Positions 1-11,198 of a DNA stretch of 64,000 nucleotides are shown here, in pieces. The notes beneath the pieces were generated by a model that worked only from the letters and a program-made list of their open reading frames with translations, was not told the DNA's origin and searched no databases. Source of the DNA: Lysobacter capsici (GTDB lineage Bacteria > Pseudomonadota > Gammaproteobacteria > Xanthomonadales > Xanthomonadaceae). Position numbers and translations under genes: made by a program. Position 1 is the first letter of the stretch. Every line of letters begins with the position of its first letter. Where the stretch lies: positions 4,526,001 through 4,590,000 of the forward strand of contig NZ_CP076103.1 in NCBI RefSeq assembly GCF_018732085.1, given 5' to 3'.

Positions 1-379
1 CCCACATCACCCGCCCCTGCTCGCTGCTGTCGGTGCCGGTCCCGGTGACGTAGGTGAACACCATCGCCGGGTTCAAGCGCGCCAGGGTGCGCGCGGCGGC
101 CATCGTGTAGTCGTGGGTGATGCGGGTGTAGTCGGCCTCGTTCATGCCCAGCGAGCTCACGCCCAGGCAGAAGAAGCAGGCATCGAAGCCGCGCAACCGG
201 TCTTCGATCGCGCTGAAGTCGAGGAAGTCGGCATGCACCACTTCGCGCAGTTTCGCTTCGCCGCCGCCGGTCGCGCTGCGGCCGACGGTCTGCACGAGTT
301 CGACATCGGCCGCGGCCAGGCATTCGCGCAACACGCCCTGCCCGACCATGCCGGTCGCGCCGAAGATCAGGACGTTCAT
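1..379 (-). CDS. NAD(P)-binding Rossmann protein, partial (C-terminus off the left edge)
   Basis: About 126 residues are visible from the start codon at 379 to the window edge. The protein opens MNVLIFGATGMVGQGV, a typical glycine-rich Rossmann nucleotide-binding turn (GATGMVG) of the atypical SDR/NmrA-like epimerase group. Further in, a CFFCLGVSS segment and FTYVTGTGTD follow the expected beta-strand pattern of that fold. Its ATG overlaps the TGA of the upstream SDR gene in an ATGA arrangement, so the two are almost certainly translated together. The substrate cannot be told from the sequence, and the end of the gene is not in the window. Confidence 0.8.
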   Translation of the reverse strand, partial: MNVLIFGATGMVGQGVLRECLAAADVELVQTVGRSATGGGEAKLREVVHADFLDFSAIEDRLRGFDACFFCLGVSSLGMNEADYTRITHDYTMAAARTLARLNPAMVFTYVTGTGTDSSEQGRVMW

Positions 380-1368
380 GCGGTTCGCTCCCGGTCGGGC
401 CGTATCGCGCCGCGCGCGGGTGCGGCGGTGTCGATCAGGGTTCGCGGCCAGCTTACTCCGGTCAGCTGCGCGGACACGTCCCACAGCCGCGCGGCGATGG
501 CTTCGTCCTTGGCGTGCGCGCCGATCGTTGCGTCGGTCACCGGGCCGCGCAGTTCGAAGCGATCGCGTGGGCCGTAGTAACCCGCCGCTACGGCCTGCGC
601 CGCGGCGGCGGCGTACACCGTCGGCAGTGCGCCGTCGGCCGCCGATTGGCTCGCCCATGGCTGAAACCAGCGCATGCCCAATCGCGTCAACCACGCGTCG
701 TTGCCGGGACCGTTGGCGATCAGATCGGTGCGCGCATAGCCCGGATGCGCGCCGTTGCTGATCAGGCCCCAGTCGCCGGCATTGCTGCGCCGCTGCAGTT
801 CGAAGGCGAAACTCAGCATCGCCAGCTTCGACTGCGCATACGCGCGCCACGGCTTGTAGCGACGCTGCCATTGCAGATCGTCGAAGTGGATGTCGGCGAG
901 CAGCTTGTGCGCGCCGCTGCTGACGTTGACCACGCGCGGCGCGGCGCCCTTGCGCAGCATCGGCAGCAGACGCGCGGTCAAGGCGTAGTGGCCGAGGTAG
1001 TTGGTGCCGAACTGCAGTTCGAAGCCGTCGGCGGTGGTCTGGCGTTGCGGCGGCGTCATCACCCCGGCGTTGTTGACCAGCACATCGAGCGCGTCGTGCT
1101 GCGCGGCGAAGCGCTCGGCGAAACGCGCGACCGAATCCAGGCTAGCGAGGTCCAGGTCTTCGTAACGCACCGTCGCCTGCGGATATGCCGCGCGAATCTG
1201 GCGCAGCGCGGCCGCGCCCTTGTCGGCGTTGCGGCCGGTGAGGATCACCTCGAACCGCGCGCCGGCCAGGGCCAGCGCGGTCTGCAGGCCGATGCCGCCG
1301 GTCGCGCCGGTGATGACCACGCGACGGCCGGGTTGCGCTTCGATGTCGCTGAGGGTGAAGGTTTTCAT
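376..1368 (-). CDS. short-chain dehydrogenase/reductase (retinol dehydrogenase-like)
   Basis: This 330-residue protein has the classical SDR features: TGATGGIG cofactor motif at residues 20-27, NNAG at 99-102, and a Ser151-Tyr177-x3-Lys181 catalytic set (YAQSK). The length (about 330) and the layout fit the subgroup annotated as oxidoreductases or retinol dehydrogenase-like proteins, which reduce or oxidise carbonyl/alcohol groups with NAD(P)H. It starts 19 bp after the preceding SDR gene and its stop overlaps the next start, so the three oxidoreductase genes look like one leftward operon. The substrate is unknown. Confidence 0.88.
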   Translation of the reverse strand: MKTFTLSDIEAQPGRRVVITGATGGIGLQTALALAGARFEVILTGRNADKGAAALRQIRAAYPQATVRYEDLDLASLDSVARFAERFAAQHDALDVLVNNAGVMTPPQRQTTADGFELQFGTNYLGHYALTARLLPMLRKGAAPRVVNVSSGAHKLLADIHFDDLQWQRRYKPWRAYAQSKLAMLSFAFELQRRSNAGDWGLISNGAHPGYARTDLIANGPGNDAWLTRLGMRWFQPWASQSAADGALPTVYAAAAAQAVAAGYYGPRDRFELRGPVTDATIGAHAKDEAIAARLWDVSAQLTGVSWPRTLIDTAAPARGAIRPDRERTA

Positions 1369-1387
1369 GAGTCGGGCGCCTTGGGCA

Positions 1388-2281
1388 TCACAACGCGGGA
1401 AACGCGGGGATCGGACCGCTCGCGGCCGCGTCGGTGGATTGGCTGACCGCGCGCCAGCGTTCGCCGGCCTGCGCGCGCGCGGTTTCCACGTTGGATGCGT
1501 AGTGCAGCGCGTCGCTGCCGAGCAGCAGATGCAGCGGCGGCTGCGGGTGATCGGCGATGCCCAGCACGACCTGCGCCACCCGCGCCGGATCGCCGGACGC
1601 GCCCACGCTGATGCCCGGGTTGGCGGCGTCGCCCGCGAGCAGGCCGCGGAACAGTTCGACCATCGGGCCGAACGCCTCCTGGTACTCGGGCAGCATCCGC
1701 GGCAGATCGGCCATCGCCTCCACGCCCCAGCCGGTGCGCATGCCGCCGGGTTCGAGCGTGCAGACCTTGACCCCGAAACCCGCGGTTTCGGCCGCGAGCA
1801 CTTCGCTGAAACCGCCGACCGCCCACTTCGCCGCCTGGTACGCCGACAGCCCCGGCGTGCCGATGCGGCCGCCGACCGAGGAGATCTGGATGATGTGGCC
1901 GCTGCGCTGCGCGCGCATGATCGGCAACACCGCGCGCGACAGGTTCACCACGCCGAACAGATTGGTTTCGATCTGATCGCGGAATTCGCCTTCGCCGGTC
2001 TGTTCGAACGGCGCCATGCGGCCGTAACCGGCGTTGTTGACCAGCACGTCGATGCGGCCGAACGCGGCCACCGCTTCGCGCGCGGCGCGATGCGCGGCGT
2101 GGGCGTCGACGACATCGAGCGCGAACGCGCGAACGCGCTCGCCGTGGCGCTCGACCAGATCGGCGAGTTGCGCCGGATCGCGCGCGGTGGCGAACAGACG
2201 ATCGCCGCGCGCGAGCACGGCCTGCGCGATATCGCGACCCAGGCCGCGGTTGCTGCCGGTGACCAACCAGACTTTCGACAT
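1388..2281 (-). CDS. SDR family oxidoreductase
   Basis: A 297-residue classical SDR: TGSNRGLG at residues 8-15, NNAG at 82-85, ISS at 133-135, and Tyr148-x3-Lys152 (YQAAK). It belongs to the group with an extended C-terminus often labelled oxidoreductase/SDR of unknown substrate. The start at 2281 is supported by an AAGGAG ribosome binding site 7 bases upstream. A palindrome matching the one in front of the neighbouring tetR gene lies about 45 bp upstream (2327-2346), so this gene is probably the first target of that repressor. It heads the leftward SDR operon. Confidence 0.9.
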   Translation of the reverse strand: MSKVWLVTGSNRGLGRDIAQAVLARGDRLFATARDPAQLADLVERHGERVRAFALDVVDAHAAHRAAREAVAAFGRIDVLVNNAGYGRMAPFEQTGEGEFRDQIETNLFGVVNLSRAVLPIMRAQRSGHIIQISSVGGRIGTPGLSAYQAAKWAVGGFSEVLAAETAGFGVKVCTLEPGGMRTGWGVEAMADLPRMLPEYQEAFGPMVELFRGLLAGDAANPGISVGASGDPARVAQVVLGIADHPQPPLHLLLGSDALHYASNVETARAQAGERWRAVSQSTDAAASGPIPAFPAL

Positions 2282-2326
2282 GACATGACTCCTTGAGGAT
2301 TGCAGTGAGGGAAGACGCTAAAAAAA

Positions 2327-2346
2327 ATGACTGATTACGCACTCAT
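2327..2346. promoter_or_regulatory. putative TetR operator upstream of SDR operon
   Basis: The sequence is an imperfect palindrome of the form ATGAnTGn-N4-TCAnTCAT read on the minus strand. It shares TTAATGAGTG, a 5-base variable gap and TCAnTCAT with the site at 2998-3017. It sits in the 118-bp gap between tetR and the SDR gene, just ahead of the SDR start. Regulation by the adjacent TetR protein is inferred from the shared motif and the position. Confidence 0.6.
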
Positions 2347-2399
2347 TAAATGACCGGAAAAACACCGCCGTCGGCGCCGTGCCTGACGCTCGGGCGGTT

Positions 2400-2975
2400 T
2401 CAGGCGGAGATCGCTTTCCAGAATGCGTCGAACCCGGCCTCGCGATACCGCTCGGCCTGGTCGGGTTCGCGCGCGACGAAATCCATGGTGACCTCGCCGA
2501 TCGCGCCGAGCAGCGCGCCGACGAAGCTCGGCGACGGGCCGCACAGCAGGCCCAGCTCGACGCTTTGGTTCATGCGTGCGTTGAACACCGCGAACGCGCT
2601 CGCGCCGGCGGCGCGGCTGGCCTCGCTGACCCGGTCCGACAGCATCAGCGTGCTCATGACCTTGCGCTTGTGCGGATGCGCCACGCCCCAGTCGATGTAG
2701 GCGACCCAAAACCGATGGGTGAGTTCGCGCAGGTCGGCTTCGTCGACCCGGCTCAGGCCGGCGCTCATGACGTCGCGCATCTCGTACTTGAGTTCGAGAT
2801 ACAACTGGTTGAGCAGTTCGTCCTTGTTGGCGAAATAGGTGAACAAGGTGCCTTCGGCGACCCCGGCCTCGCGCGCGATCTTCGCCGTCGGCGCGGCCAG
2901 GCCCTGCTCGGCGAACACGCGGGTCGCGGCGAGCAGGATGGCGTTGCGTTTGTCTTCGCTGCGGGGACGGGCCAT
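2400..2975 (-). CDS. TetR/AcrR family transcriptional regulator
   Basis: This 191-residue protein has a typical TetR N-terminal helix-turn-helix: AATRVFAEQGLAAPTAKIA followed by EAGVAEGTLFTYFANKDEL (about residues 15-52). The C-terminal two-thirds is a variable, helical ligand-binding region. Length is normal for the family. It is encoded on the same strand and directly upstream of two SDR genes. Palindromes of one pattern flank it on both sides (2327-2346 and 2998-3017), which suggests autoregulation and control of the SDR operon. The inducing ligand is unknown. Confidence 0.92.
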   Translation of the reverse strand: MARPRSEDKRNAILLAATRVFAEQGLAAPTAKIAREAGVAEGTLFTYFANKDELLNQLYLELKYEMRDVMSAGLSRVDEADLRELTHRFWVAYIDWGVAHPHKRKVMSTLMLSDRVSEASRAAGASAFAVFNARMNQSVELGLLCGPSPSFVGALLGAIGEVTMDFVAREPDQAERYREAGFDAFWKAISA

Positions 2976-2997
2976 GGGACGGGGCTGGAATCAATTA

Positions 2998-3017
2998 ATG
3001 AGTGATTGCTCAATCAT
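2998..3017. promoter_or_regulatory. putative TetR operator upstream of tetR
   Basis: The 20-mer ATGAGTGATTGCTCAATCAT lies 23 bp ahead of the tetR start. Its half-sites (ATGAGTGA and, inverted, ATGATTGA) match at 7 of 8 positions around a 4-bp spacer. The second copy of the motif lies in front of the SDR gene. Autorepression is inferred. Confidence 0.65.
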
Positions 3018-3310
3018 AATTACGGCGGCGGCGATTGCAAGGGTCGGATGAGCGGCCGAGGGACGGCTTCGCTTCGGAACGGGGACCTCACCGCATACAA
3101 GCCGTTGTTCTTAAAACAAATATCGACTGGACGGCCGGGCGCGGTCAGTGGTGGATTTGCCGACGAACGGCATGCCCGGGTGATGCGCATCCCTGCCCTG
3201 CCTGCGGCTGCCCTGGGTGCGGATGATCGGAACAAGCACCTTGGCCGGCGGCGCCCGCGGGAACGCTCGGAGCGCTGGGCGCGATGGCGGCTGCACCGCT
3301 GCGGGAACGA

Positions 3311-3344
3311 TCGCGGTCGCGGCTTGCGCCGCTCCTGCAGGGGG
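3311..3344. repeat. REP-type intergenic repeat
   Basis: One copy of the dispersed family with core CGGTCGCGGCTTGCGCCGCT followed by CCTGCAGGGG. It lies in the 519-bp gap between tetR and the first protease. Other copies are near 17.3, 28.4, 56.0, 59.5, 62.6 and 63.3 kb. Apart from the operator at 2998 and the hairpin at 3397 I see nothing else in this gap. Confidence 0.7.
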
Positions 3345-3396
3345 AATCCGGAATGGCGCTGTCTGCGAACCGGCGCGGTATGGCGCCGACGCGAAC

Positions 3397-3422
3397 ACGG
3401 CCGCATCGCTGCGGCCGTGTCG
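3397..3422 (-). terminator. hairpin downstream of first S8 protease
   Basis: A 10-bp perfect stem (ACACGGCCGC / GCGGCCGTGT) with a 6-base loop, 73 bp past the protease stop. It has no T-tract. Near-identical stems with the same ATCGCT/ATCGCC loop follow the next two proteases, so it seems to be a conserved 3' element of the array. Confidence 0.5.
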
Positions 3423-3494
3423 CCTTTCCCGGTGCTCGGGAGATGCTGCTCGGAATCTAGCCGCTCAGGACCTGCCTGCCCACGACTTGCCCGC

Positions 3495-5702
<2,208 letters not shown>

Positions 5703-6068
5703 TGCGATTCCCCGAGTAAGTGGTTTGCAGCGTTCGAAGGCGGCGGTGCCGGCAAGCGGCACGGCGCTGGGCGCGGATCCGTTGGCCCGATCCGAAATCC
5801 ATACTTCGCGAGGGGGTGGGCGAATGGAAGGCGCAGACATCGATGTCGCCGGGGTGGAATCGTCTGTGCGGTCACATTTTCAGCAAGAAAATTTTTCCGC
5901 TGCTGAAATCATGTGCATGCAGGTCACATCTTGCGTTGATGTGGTTTGTCGTTTGGCACCGGCAATCCCATCGGTGGCCGCCATATGCCCTTCGCGCATG
6001 CGCTGGACATGGCCACGTTGGCACGACCGCGTCGGCCATCGCACCGCCGCGGCGGGCATTGCGACTAC

Positions 6069-6093
6069 GAAAAAACCCGGCCGAAGCCGGGTT
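6069..6093 (-). terminator. Rho-independent terminator downstream of protease copy 2
   Basis: Stem AACCCGGC / GCCGGGTT with a 4-base loop, followed on the minus strand by a run of T (AAAAAA on the plus strand at 6070-6075). It lies about 80 bp past the stop codon at 6176. Confidence 0.75.
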
Positions 6094-6106
6094 CGAAAGG
6101 GCGCGA

Positions 6107-6132
6107 ACGCGGCCGCATCGCCGCGGCCGCGT
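6107..6132 (-). repeat. conserved 3' hairpin of protease copy 2
   Basis: Stem ACGCGGCCGC / GCGGCCGCGT around ATCGCC. It is nearly the same as the hairpins after copies 1 and 3, so it was probably carried along during gene duplication. Confidence 0.55.
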
Positions 6133-6175
6133 CGCACCCTCAATCACCGCGCGCGGCGATCGCGCCCGCGGCGGA

Positions 6176-8026
6176 TCAGAACTTGATGCTCCAACTGTCG
6201 ATCCGGCCGGTGTCCTGCGCGTCGCGATCGGCCGCGCGCAGCTTCCAGGTGCCGTTGAGCGCCTCGCTGGACAGGTTGACCGTATAGGTCTGGTTGATGT
6301 TGTCGGCGTCGGCGCCGGTGCGGCTGTGCAGATTGTAGACCGAGCCGTCCGGCGCGATCAGGTCGACGATCAAGTCGCCCTGATAGGTGTGGACGATGCC
6401 GACCGTGACCTGCGCATTGCCGGGCGCGTTGCCGGTGCGGCCGGCCACGGTGATGCTGGTCGACACGCCGGTGGCGTTGTTGTCCGGAATGTTCGCGTCG
6501 GTGTCGTTGCTGTAGGTCTGCGCACCCGGATTGCCCGTGCCCTGCGCCGCGGCGACCGCGGCGGCGGCATTGACGATGCCGGCGCCGATCGGCTTGGTGC
6601 CCGGCGACACCGGGAACGCGCGCGCGGTGTTCTTGAGCAGGGTGCGCATCTGTTCCTGGGTCAACGGCGTCGGCGCCACCGACTGCACCAGCGCGGCGAC
6701 GCCGGCGACGTGCGGCGCGGCCATCGAGGTGCCGTCGTAGGACAAGTACGTTTCCGTGGTCGGTCCACGGGTACCGTTGTTGCTGGTGGACAGAATGCCC
6801 GAGCCCGGCGCGGCGATATCGACCCCCGCGCCGTAGTTGGAGAAGGACGAGCGCGCGCCGCTGGAAGTGACCGAGCCGACCGAGATCACCGTCCCGCAAT
6901 TGGTCAGGGTGTAGCCGACCGGCTGGCCCGCGCGATCGAGCGCGGTCAAGGAGTCGGCGTTCGAATTGCCCGCCGCGACCACGATGATCGTGCCGCGCGC
7001 GGCCGCGTCGACCACGGCGTCCTTGTAGATCTGCGGGCAGGCGCTCGGCGCGCTGCCGCCCAGGCTCATGTTGATCACGTCGGCCGGATTGGGATTGGCC
7101 GGAACGCCCGGCACCGAACCGCCCGAGGCCCAGACGATGGCGTCGGAAATATCCGAGCCGTAACCGCCGCAGCGGCCCAACACGCGCACCGGCACGATCT
7201 TGGCGGCATGCGCCGTGCCGGCCACGCCCTTGGTGTTGTTGGTGACGGCGGCGACGGTGCCGGCGACATGGGTGCCATGCCAGTTGGAGTTCCGGGCCGC
7301 CGTGCCCGGGCCGCACTGGCCGGCATCGAAACCGTTGCCGGGATCGGCCGGATTGGCGTCGCGGCCGTCGCCGTCGTTGGCGACGAAGAAACCGCCCGGC
7401 GGCAAGCCCTCATCCGGCGGATCGCCGCTGATGAAGTCGTAGCCGGCGATGACGTTGCCGTTGAGATCGGTGTGGCTGACCACGCCGGTGTCGATCACCG
7501 CCACCACCGTGCCCTCGCCCTTGGTCACGTCCCAGGCGGTGGTCGCGCGGATGCCGCCGTTGCCGGCGCCGAAACCGAACTGCTGGTTGAAATTGGTGTC
7601 GTTCGGGGTGAAGTAGGGAACCATGAAGATGTCGTTGGACACCGACTCCACCGCCGGATCGGCGGCGAGCTGGCGCATCAGCGCGGCCGCTTCGTCGCGG
7701 CTGAGCGCGCGGCTGCTGAGCACCACGTCGGCGCCGCCGGCGGTGCGGCGCAGGCGCTTGAGCTGCACGGCCCGCTTGCCGCCGCCCAGGCGGTTGCTGG
7801 TCGCGCTGGCGGCGCCGGCGATGGCCTTGTTGAAGCTGGCGACGTCGCCGCGCGGCGCGCTGCCGCTGCGGTACTTGAGCACGAAACGGCCGAACTGCTG
7901 GCTGCCGTCGACATTGAGGCTGCTCAGATCGACGCGATCGGCGGCGAGCGCGGAACCCGACGCGGCGGCGATCGCCAAGGCGGTGGCGGCGGCGAGCAGG
8001 GTGAACGAGTTGGAACGTGCGGACAT
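6176..8026 (-). CDS. secreted S8 serine protease with P domain (array copy 2)
   Basis: A 616-residue precursor with signal peptide (1-29, cut near ALAA-D), propeptide (about 40-140) and a subtilisin/kexin-like catalytic domain. Catalytic residues are Asp179 (AVIDTG), His250 (HGTHVAGT), Asn354 (AAGNSN) and Ser434 (DGTSMAAP). The P domain occupies about 505-616 (NIPDNNATGV to RIDSWSIKF). It has no PKD or PA domain. AGGGGG lies 9 bases before the ATG. Cysteines near the catalytic His and the substrate-binding strands suggest disulphides, as expected for a secreted enzyme. P domains in this setting are thought to stabilise the protease and to be trimmed late. Confidence 0.94.
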   Translation of the reverse strand: MSARSNSFTLLAAATALAIAAASGSALAADRVDLSSLNVDGSQQFGRFVLKYRSGSAPRGDVASFNKAIAGAASATSNRLGGGKRAVQLKRLRRTAGGADVVLSSRALSRDEAAALMRQLAADPAVESVSNDIFMVPYFTPNDTNFNQQFGFGAGNGGIRATTAWDVTKGEGTVVAVIDTGVVSHTDLNGNVIAGYDFISGDPPDEGLPPGGFFVANDGDGRDANPADPGNGFDAGQCGPGTAARNSNWHGTHVAGTVAAVTNNTKGVAGTAHAAKIVPVRVLGRCGGYGSDISDAIVWASGGSVPGVPANPNPADVINMSLGGSAPSACPQIYKDAVVDAAARGTIIVVAAGNSNADSLTALDRAGQPVGYTLTNCGTVISVGSVTSSGARSSFSNYGAGVDIAAPGSGILSTSNNGTRGPTTETYLSYDGTSMAAPHVAGVAALVQSVAPTPLTQEQMRTLLKNTARAFPVSPGTKPIGAGIVNAAAAVAAAQGTGNPGAQTYSNDTDANIPDNNATGVSTSITVAGRTGNAPGNAQVTVGIVHTYQGDLIVDLIAPDGSVYNLHSRTGADADNINQTYTVNLSSEALNGTWKLRAADRDAQDTGRIDSWSIKF

Positions 8027-8347
8027 CGGTTGAAGCCCCCTGACAGAACATGGGCCGCATGCGCGGCAATGAACCGGCCGCGATCGCGCGGAACCGTCTA
8101 CGCGTCGCGGGTCGGATGCAGCAGGCCCGCACCGCGGCGCGGACCGTGGGATTCACGCTAGAACGTCCGCCGCCCGCACGGCGCGGTTTCGCCGTGCGTG
8201 CCATCACGATTTTTTGCGACGCCTATCACCGAAGCCGGCGAATAGGACGAGTCCTAATCGCAACCACCGGTTGCGTCGCCGCTTGCTCGCGGCACCGGCG
8301 TGACGGCGCGAACAGCCGCGGCCCATCCGCCTTGGCCGCAATCAAGC

Positions 8348-8414
8348 ACCCCGGCCGAAGCCGGGGTTTGCGCGGCAAGCGCGACGACGCGGCCGCATCG
8401 CTGCGGCCGCGTCG
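8348..8414 (-). terminator. double hairpin downstream of protease copy 3
   Basis: Two stems: ACCCCGGC-CGAA-GCCGGGGT (8348-8367) and a 12-bp stem around ATCGCT (8385-8414). The first lacks a T-run. The arrangement repeats that seen after copies 1 and 2. Confidence 0.55.
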
Positions 8415-8423
8415 TGGTCGACA

Positions 8424-10469
8424 TCAGAACTTGATGCTCCAGCTGTCGATCTTGCCGACGTCCTGCGCGGCGCGATCGGCGGCGCGCAGCTTCCAGGTGC
8501 CGTTGAGGGCTTCGCTGGACAGATTCACCGTGTAGGTCTTGACGATGTTGTCGGTGCCCTGGCCGGTGCGGCTGTGCAGGTTGTAGACCGAACCGTCCGG
8601 CGCGATCAGATCGACGATCAGATCGCCCTGGTAGGTGTGGACGATGTTGACCGACACTTCGGCATTGCCCGGCGCATTGCCGCTGCGGCCGGAGACCACG
8701 ATGCTGCTGCTCACGCCGGTGGCGTTGTTGTCGGGAATGTTCGCGTCGGTGCCGTTGCTGTAGGTCTGCACGCCGCCGCTGCCGCCGCTCACCGTGATCG
8801 TCGAGCTCTTGCTGTGGGTCGCGCCGGCGTTGTCGGTCACCGTCAGGGTGACGGTGTAGGTGCCGGCGGCCGCGTAGGTCTTGCTCGGGTTGGTCGCGGT
8901 GGAGCTGGTGCCGTCGCCGAAGCTCCAGTTGCGCGAGGCAATGCTGCCGTCGCTGTCGCTCGAGCTGTCGGTGAAGTTCACGCTCAAGCCGTTGACCGCC
9001 GAGCTGAAGTTCGCCACCGGCACCTGATTGCCCGGAGTGCCGCCAGCCGCGGCGGCGACCGCGGCGGCCGCGTCGATGATGCCCGCGCCGCAACCGCCGC
9101 TGCAGCGGTTGGCCGGAATCGGCCGCGCCGTGCTTTCCAGGATCTGCTCGATCTGCGCCGCGGTCTTCGTCGGCGACACCGACAGGATCAAAGCCGCCAC
9201 GCCGGCCGCATGCGGCGCGGCCATCGAGGTGCCCGACATCCCGCCGTACCCATTGCTCGACAGCGTGGAGATCACATCGGTGGCGCCGCCGAACAGCGAA
9301 CCGTTGCCGCCCGGCGCGGTGATGTCGATGGTCGCGCCCCAGGTGGAGTACGAGGCGCGCGAACCGGTCGTGGAGCTGGCCGCCACCGAGATCACGTTGT
9401 TGCAGCCGGCCGGGGTGGTGCCTGCGACGTCGTTGTTGCTGTTGCCGGCGGCGGCGATCACGGTCGAACCGTTGGCCGCGGCGAGGTTGACCGCGGCCTG
9501 CCACGCCGGCATCTGGCTGCACGGCACGTTGCCGCCCAGCGACAGGTTGATGATTTCGGCCGGATTGGGGTTGGCCGGCACGCCGGAAATACTGCCGCCC
9601 GATGCCCAGACCACGGCATCGGCGATATCCGAATCGCTGCCGAAGCCCTGATTGCCCAACGCGCGGATCGGCAGGACCTTGCCGCCGAAAGCGACGCCGG
9701 CCACGCCGACACCGTTGTTGGTCACCGCGCCGATGGTGCCGGCCACATGAGTACCGTGCACGATATTCGATGAGTCCAGCGGATTGGCGTCGCGCCCATC
9801 CCCGTCGTCCGACTTGCCGCATCCGGGTTGCCCGCCGGCTTCGCGGCATTCGGCCTCGGGAAGACCGGTGGTCGAGCTGACGAAGTCGTAGCCCGGGAGA
9901 ATGTTGGCGTTGAGATCGGCATGCGACAGGATGCCGCTGTCGATCACCGCCACCACCACGCCGCTGCCGTTGCTGGTGTTCCAGGCGACCGGCGCGCGGA
10001 TGCCGAACGCGGTATCGGCATAGTGCCATTGCTGGCCGAAGCTAGGGTCGTTCGGGGTCATCAGCGCCTTGCTGATGCCGTCGAGCTGGACGAATTCGAC
10101 ATTCGGATCGGCGGCGAGCTGGCGCATCAGCGCGATCGCTTCGGCGCGATCGAGCGCGCGATCGGACGCGACGACGCGGCCGCCGGGCATGATCATCTGA
10201 CGCAACGGACGCAGCGTCGGACGCTTGCCCGCGGCGGGCATGGCGGCGATCGAAGTGGCCTGGCGCAGCGAAGCGGACATCGATGCAGGGCTGGCCGCCG
10301 GCGCGCTGCCGCTCTTGAACTTGATGATGAACTGCTGGTTGCCCTGGTCCTTGAGGTTGCCCAGATACACCTGCCCGGCGAACGCGGGCGCGGTCAGGCC
10401 GGTCAACGCCACTGCGGTGGCCGCGGCGAGCAGGTGCGAGCGATGGATGCGATTCGAACGAGACGTCAT
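8424..10469 (-). CDS. secreted S8 serine protease with PKD and P domains (array copy 3)
   Basis: The open frame runs to 10823, but the ATG at 10469 begins a clear signal peptide (MTSRSNRIHRSHLLAAATAV, cut near AFA-G at 31), giving 681 residues. Propeptide about 40-140. Catalytic residues are Asp177 (AVIDSG), His238 (VHGTHVAG), Asn343 (AAGNSNND) and Ser415 (SGTSMAAP). A PKD domain (about 484-561) resembles that of copy 1 closely, and the P domain (about 575-681) ends KIDSWSIKF. The PKD-P order is the same as in copy 1, but the PA insert is absent. Closest relatives are its neighbours, pointing to tandem duplication. Confidence 0.93.
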   Translation of the reverse strand: MTSRSNRIHRSHLLAAATAVALTGLTAPAFAGQVYLGNLKDQGNQQFIIKFKSGSAPAASPASMSASLRQATSIAAMPAAGKRPTLRPLRQMIMPGGRVVASDRALDRAEAIALMRQLAADPNVEFVQLDGISKALMTPNDPSFGQQWHYADTAFGIRAPVAWNTSNGSGVVVAVIDSGILSHADLNANILPGYDFVSSTTGLPEAECREAGGQPGCGKSDDGDGRDANPLDSSNIVHGTHVAGTIGAVTNNGVGVAGVAFGGKVLPIRALGNQGFGSDSDIADAVVWASGGSISGVPANPNPAEIINLSLGGNVPCSQMPAWQAAVNLAAANGSTVIAAAGNSNNDVAGTTPAGCNNVISVAASSTTGSRASYSTWGATIDITAPGGNGSLFGGATDVISTLSSNGYGGMSGTSMAAPHAAGVAALILSVSPTKTAAQIEQILESTARPIPANRCSGGCGAGIIDAAAAVAAAAGGTPGNQVPVANFSSAVNGLSVNFTDSSSDSDGSIASRNWSFGDGTSSTATNPSKTYAAAGTYTVTLTVTDNAGATHSKSSTITVSGGSGGVQTYSNGTDANIPDNNATGVSSSIVVSGRSGNAPGNAEVSVNIVHTYQGDLIVDLIAPDGSVYNLHSRTGQGTDNIVKTYTVNLSSEALNGTWKLRAADRAAQDVGKIDSWSIKF

Positions 10470-11022
10470 GACGTGATGATCCCAAGTGAGCACCGCGACG
10501 CGGTGAGATGGAACGCTCCGGCGGACGGGCGGTGGCGGCGCCTGCGCGCGGAACGTTGCGATGGATGCGGGTGGGGCCGCGACCCGGGGTCCAACGCTAG
10601 CGACGCGAGGAAAATTCCGGCAAGCGTTTTTGAATGATTCGGCGGCTCGCGAAGTGACTTGCGTCGCAATGTACGAAACGGTTATTTCGAATCGATGCGG
10701 AACGAAAAACGATCCGACCACCCCACCCTTCCAGTCGACGACTTTTCCAAATAAGCCTTTAAAACAAGGGAAAAACGCAATAAATGTGCGACTTATAAAA
10801 GTACCGTGTGCCTTAGAACACATTCGACGATTAGAAATTCATGCATCGCATCCACCACATTCGAACGATCGCTTTCGCAATGCGGCGCGCGTTTCGTCAA
10901 CCTTGCTTTGGCGCACGCATTAATCGCCCCGCAAGACTCGGATCGTCCGGATACGAATGCCGCACGCGGTGATCGAAGCGCGAATGGATCGCTCGCGGCT
11001 GCGATCCGCATGAGGAACCGAT
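10470..11022. other. 553-bp intergenic region upstream of protease copy 3
   Basis: No credible gene. The stretch 10660-10870 is clearly AT-richer than its surroundings (including a run around 10745-10800), as expected of a promoter region for the leftward protease gene. I cannot assign specific promoter boxes. Confidence 0.5.
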
Positions 11023-11054
11023 TCCCGGACTGCGGCCATGGCCGCAGTCCGGGA
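11023..11054. repeat. 32-bp perfect palindrome without loop
   Basis: The 16-bp half starting TCCCGGACTGCGGCCA is followed at once by its exact inverted complement. It lies 145 bp past the stop of protease copy 4, upstream of copy 3. It could be a bidirectional terminator or a protein-binding site. Confidence 0.7.
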
Positions 11055-11126
11055 GCCGCCCTCCAACACCACGCAGGAAACGGTTTCGCGTTCGTTCGAT
11101 GACTCATCGCATGCGGCGACGGGTTC

Positions 11127-11156
11127 CCCGGACTTCCGCCCCCACGGAAGTCCGGG
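11127..11156 (-). terminator. hairpin downstream of protease copy 4
   Basis: A 12-bp stem (CCCGGACTTCCG / CGGAAGTCCGGG) with a 6-base loop, 43 bp past the stop at 11199. There is no T-tract, so its role as a terminator is inferred from position. Confidence 0.5.
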
Positions 11157-11198
11157 CCCGCCCCCTGTCGTACTCGCCGCGATGGATGCGGCGATGGA

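Noticed and set aside
5880..5935. Possible Clp/CRP site upstream of protease copy 1 (TGTGAC and GGTCACA segments)
   Set aside because: The half-sites do not have the TGTGA-N6-TCACA spacing, so the match is no better than chance.
10470..10823. N-terminal extension of protease copy 3 (118 extra codons in frame)
   Set aside because: The ATG at 10469 starts a clean signal peptide, while the upstream codons are AT-rich and not protein-like.
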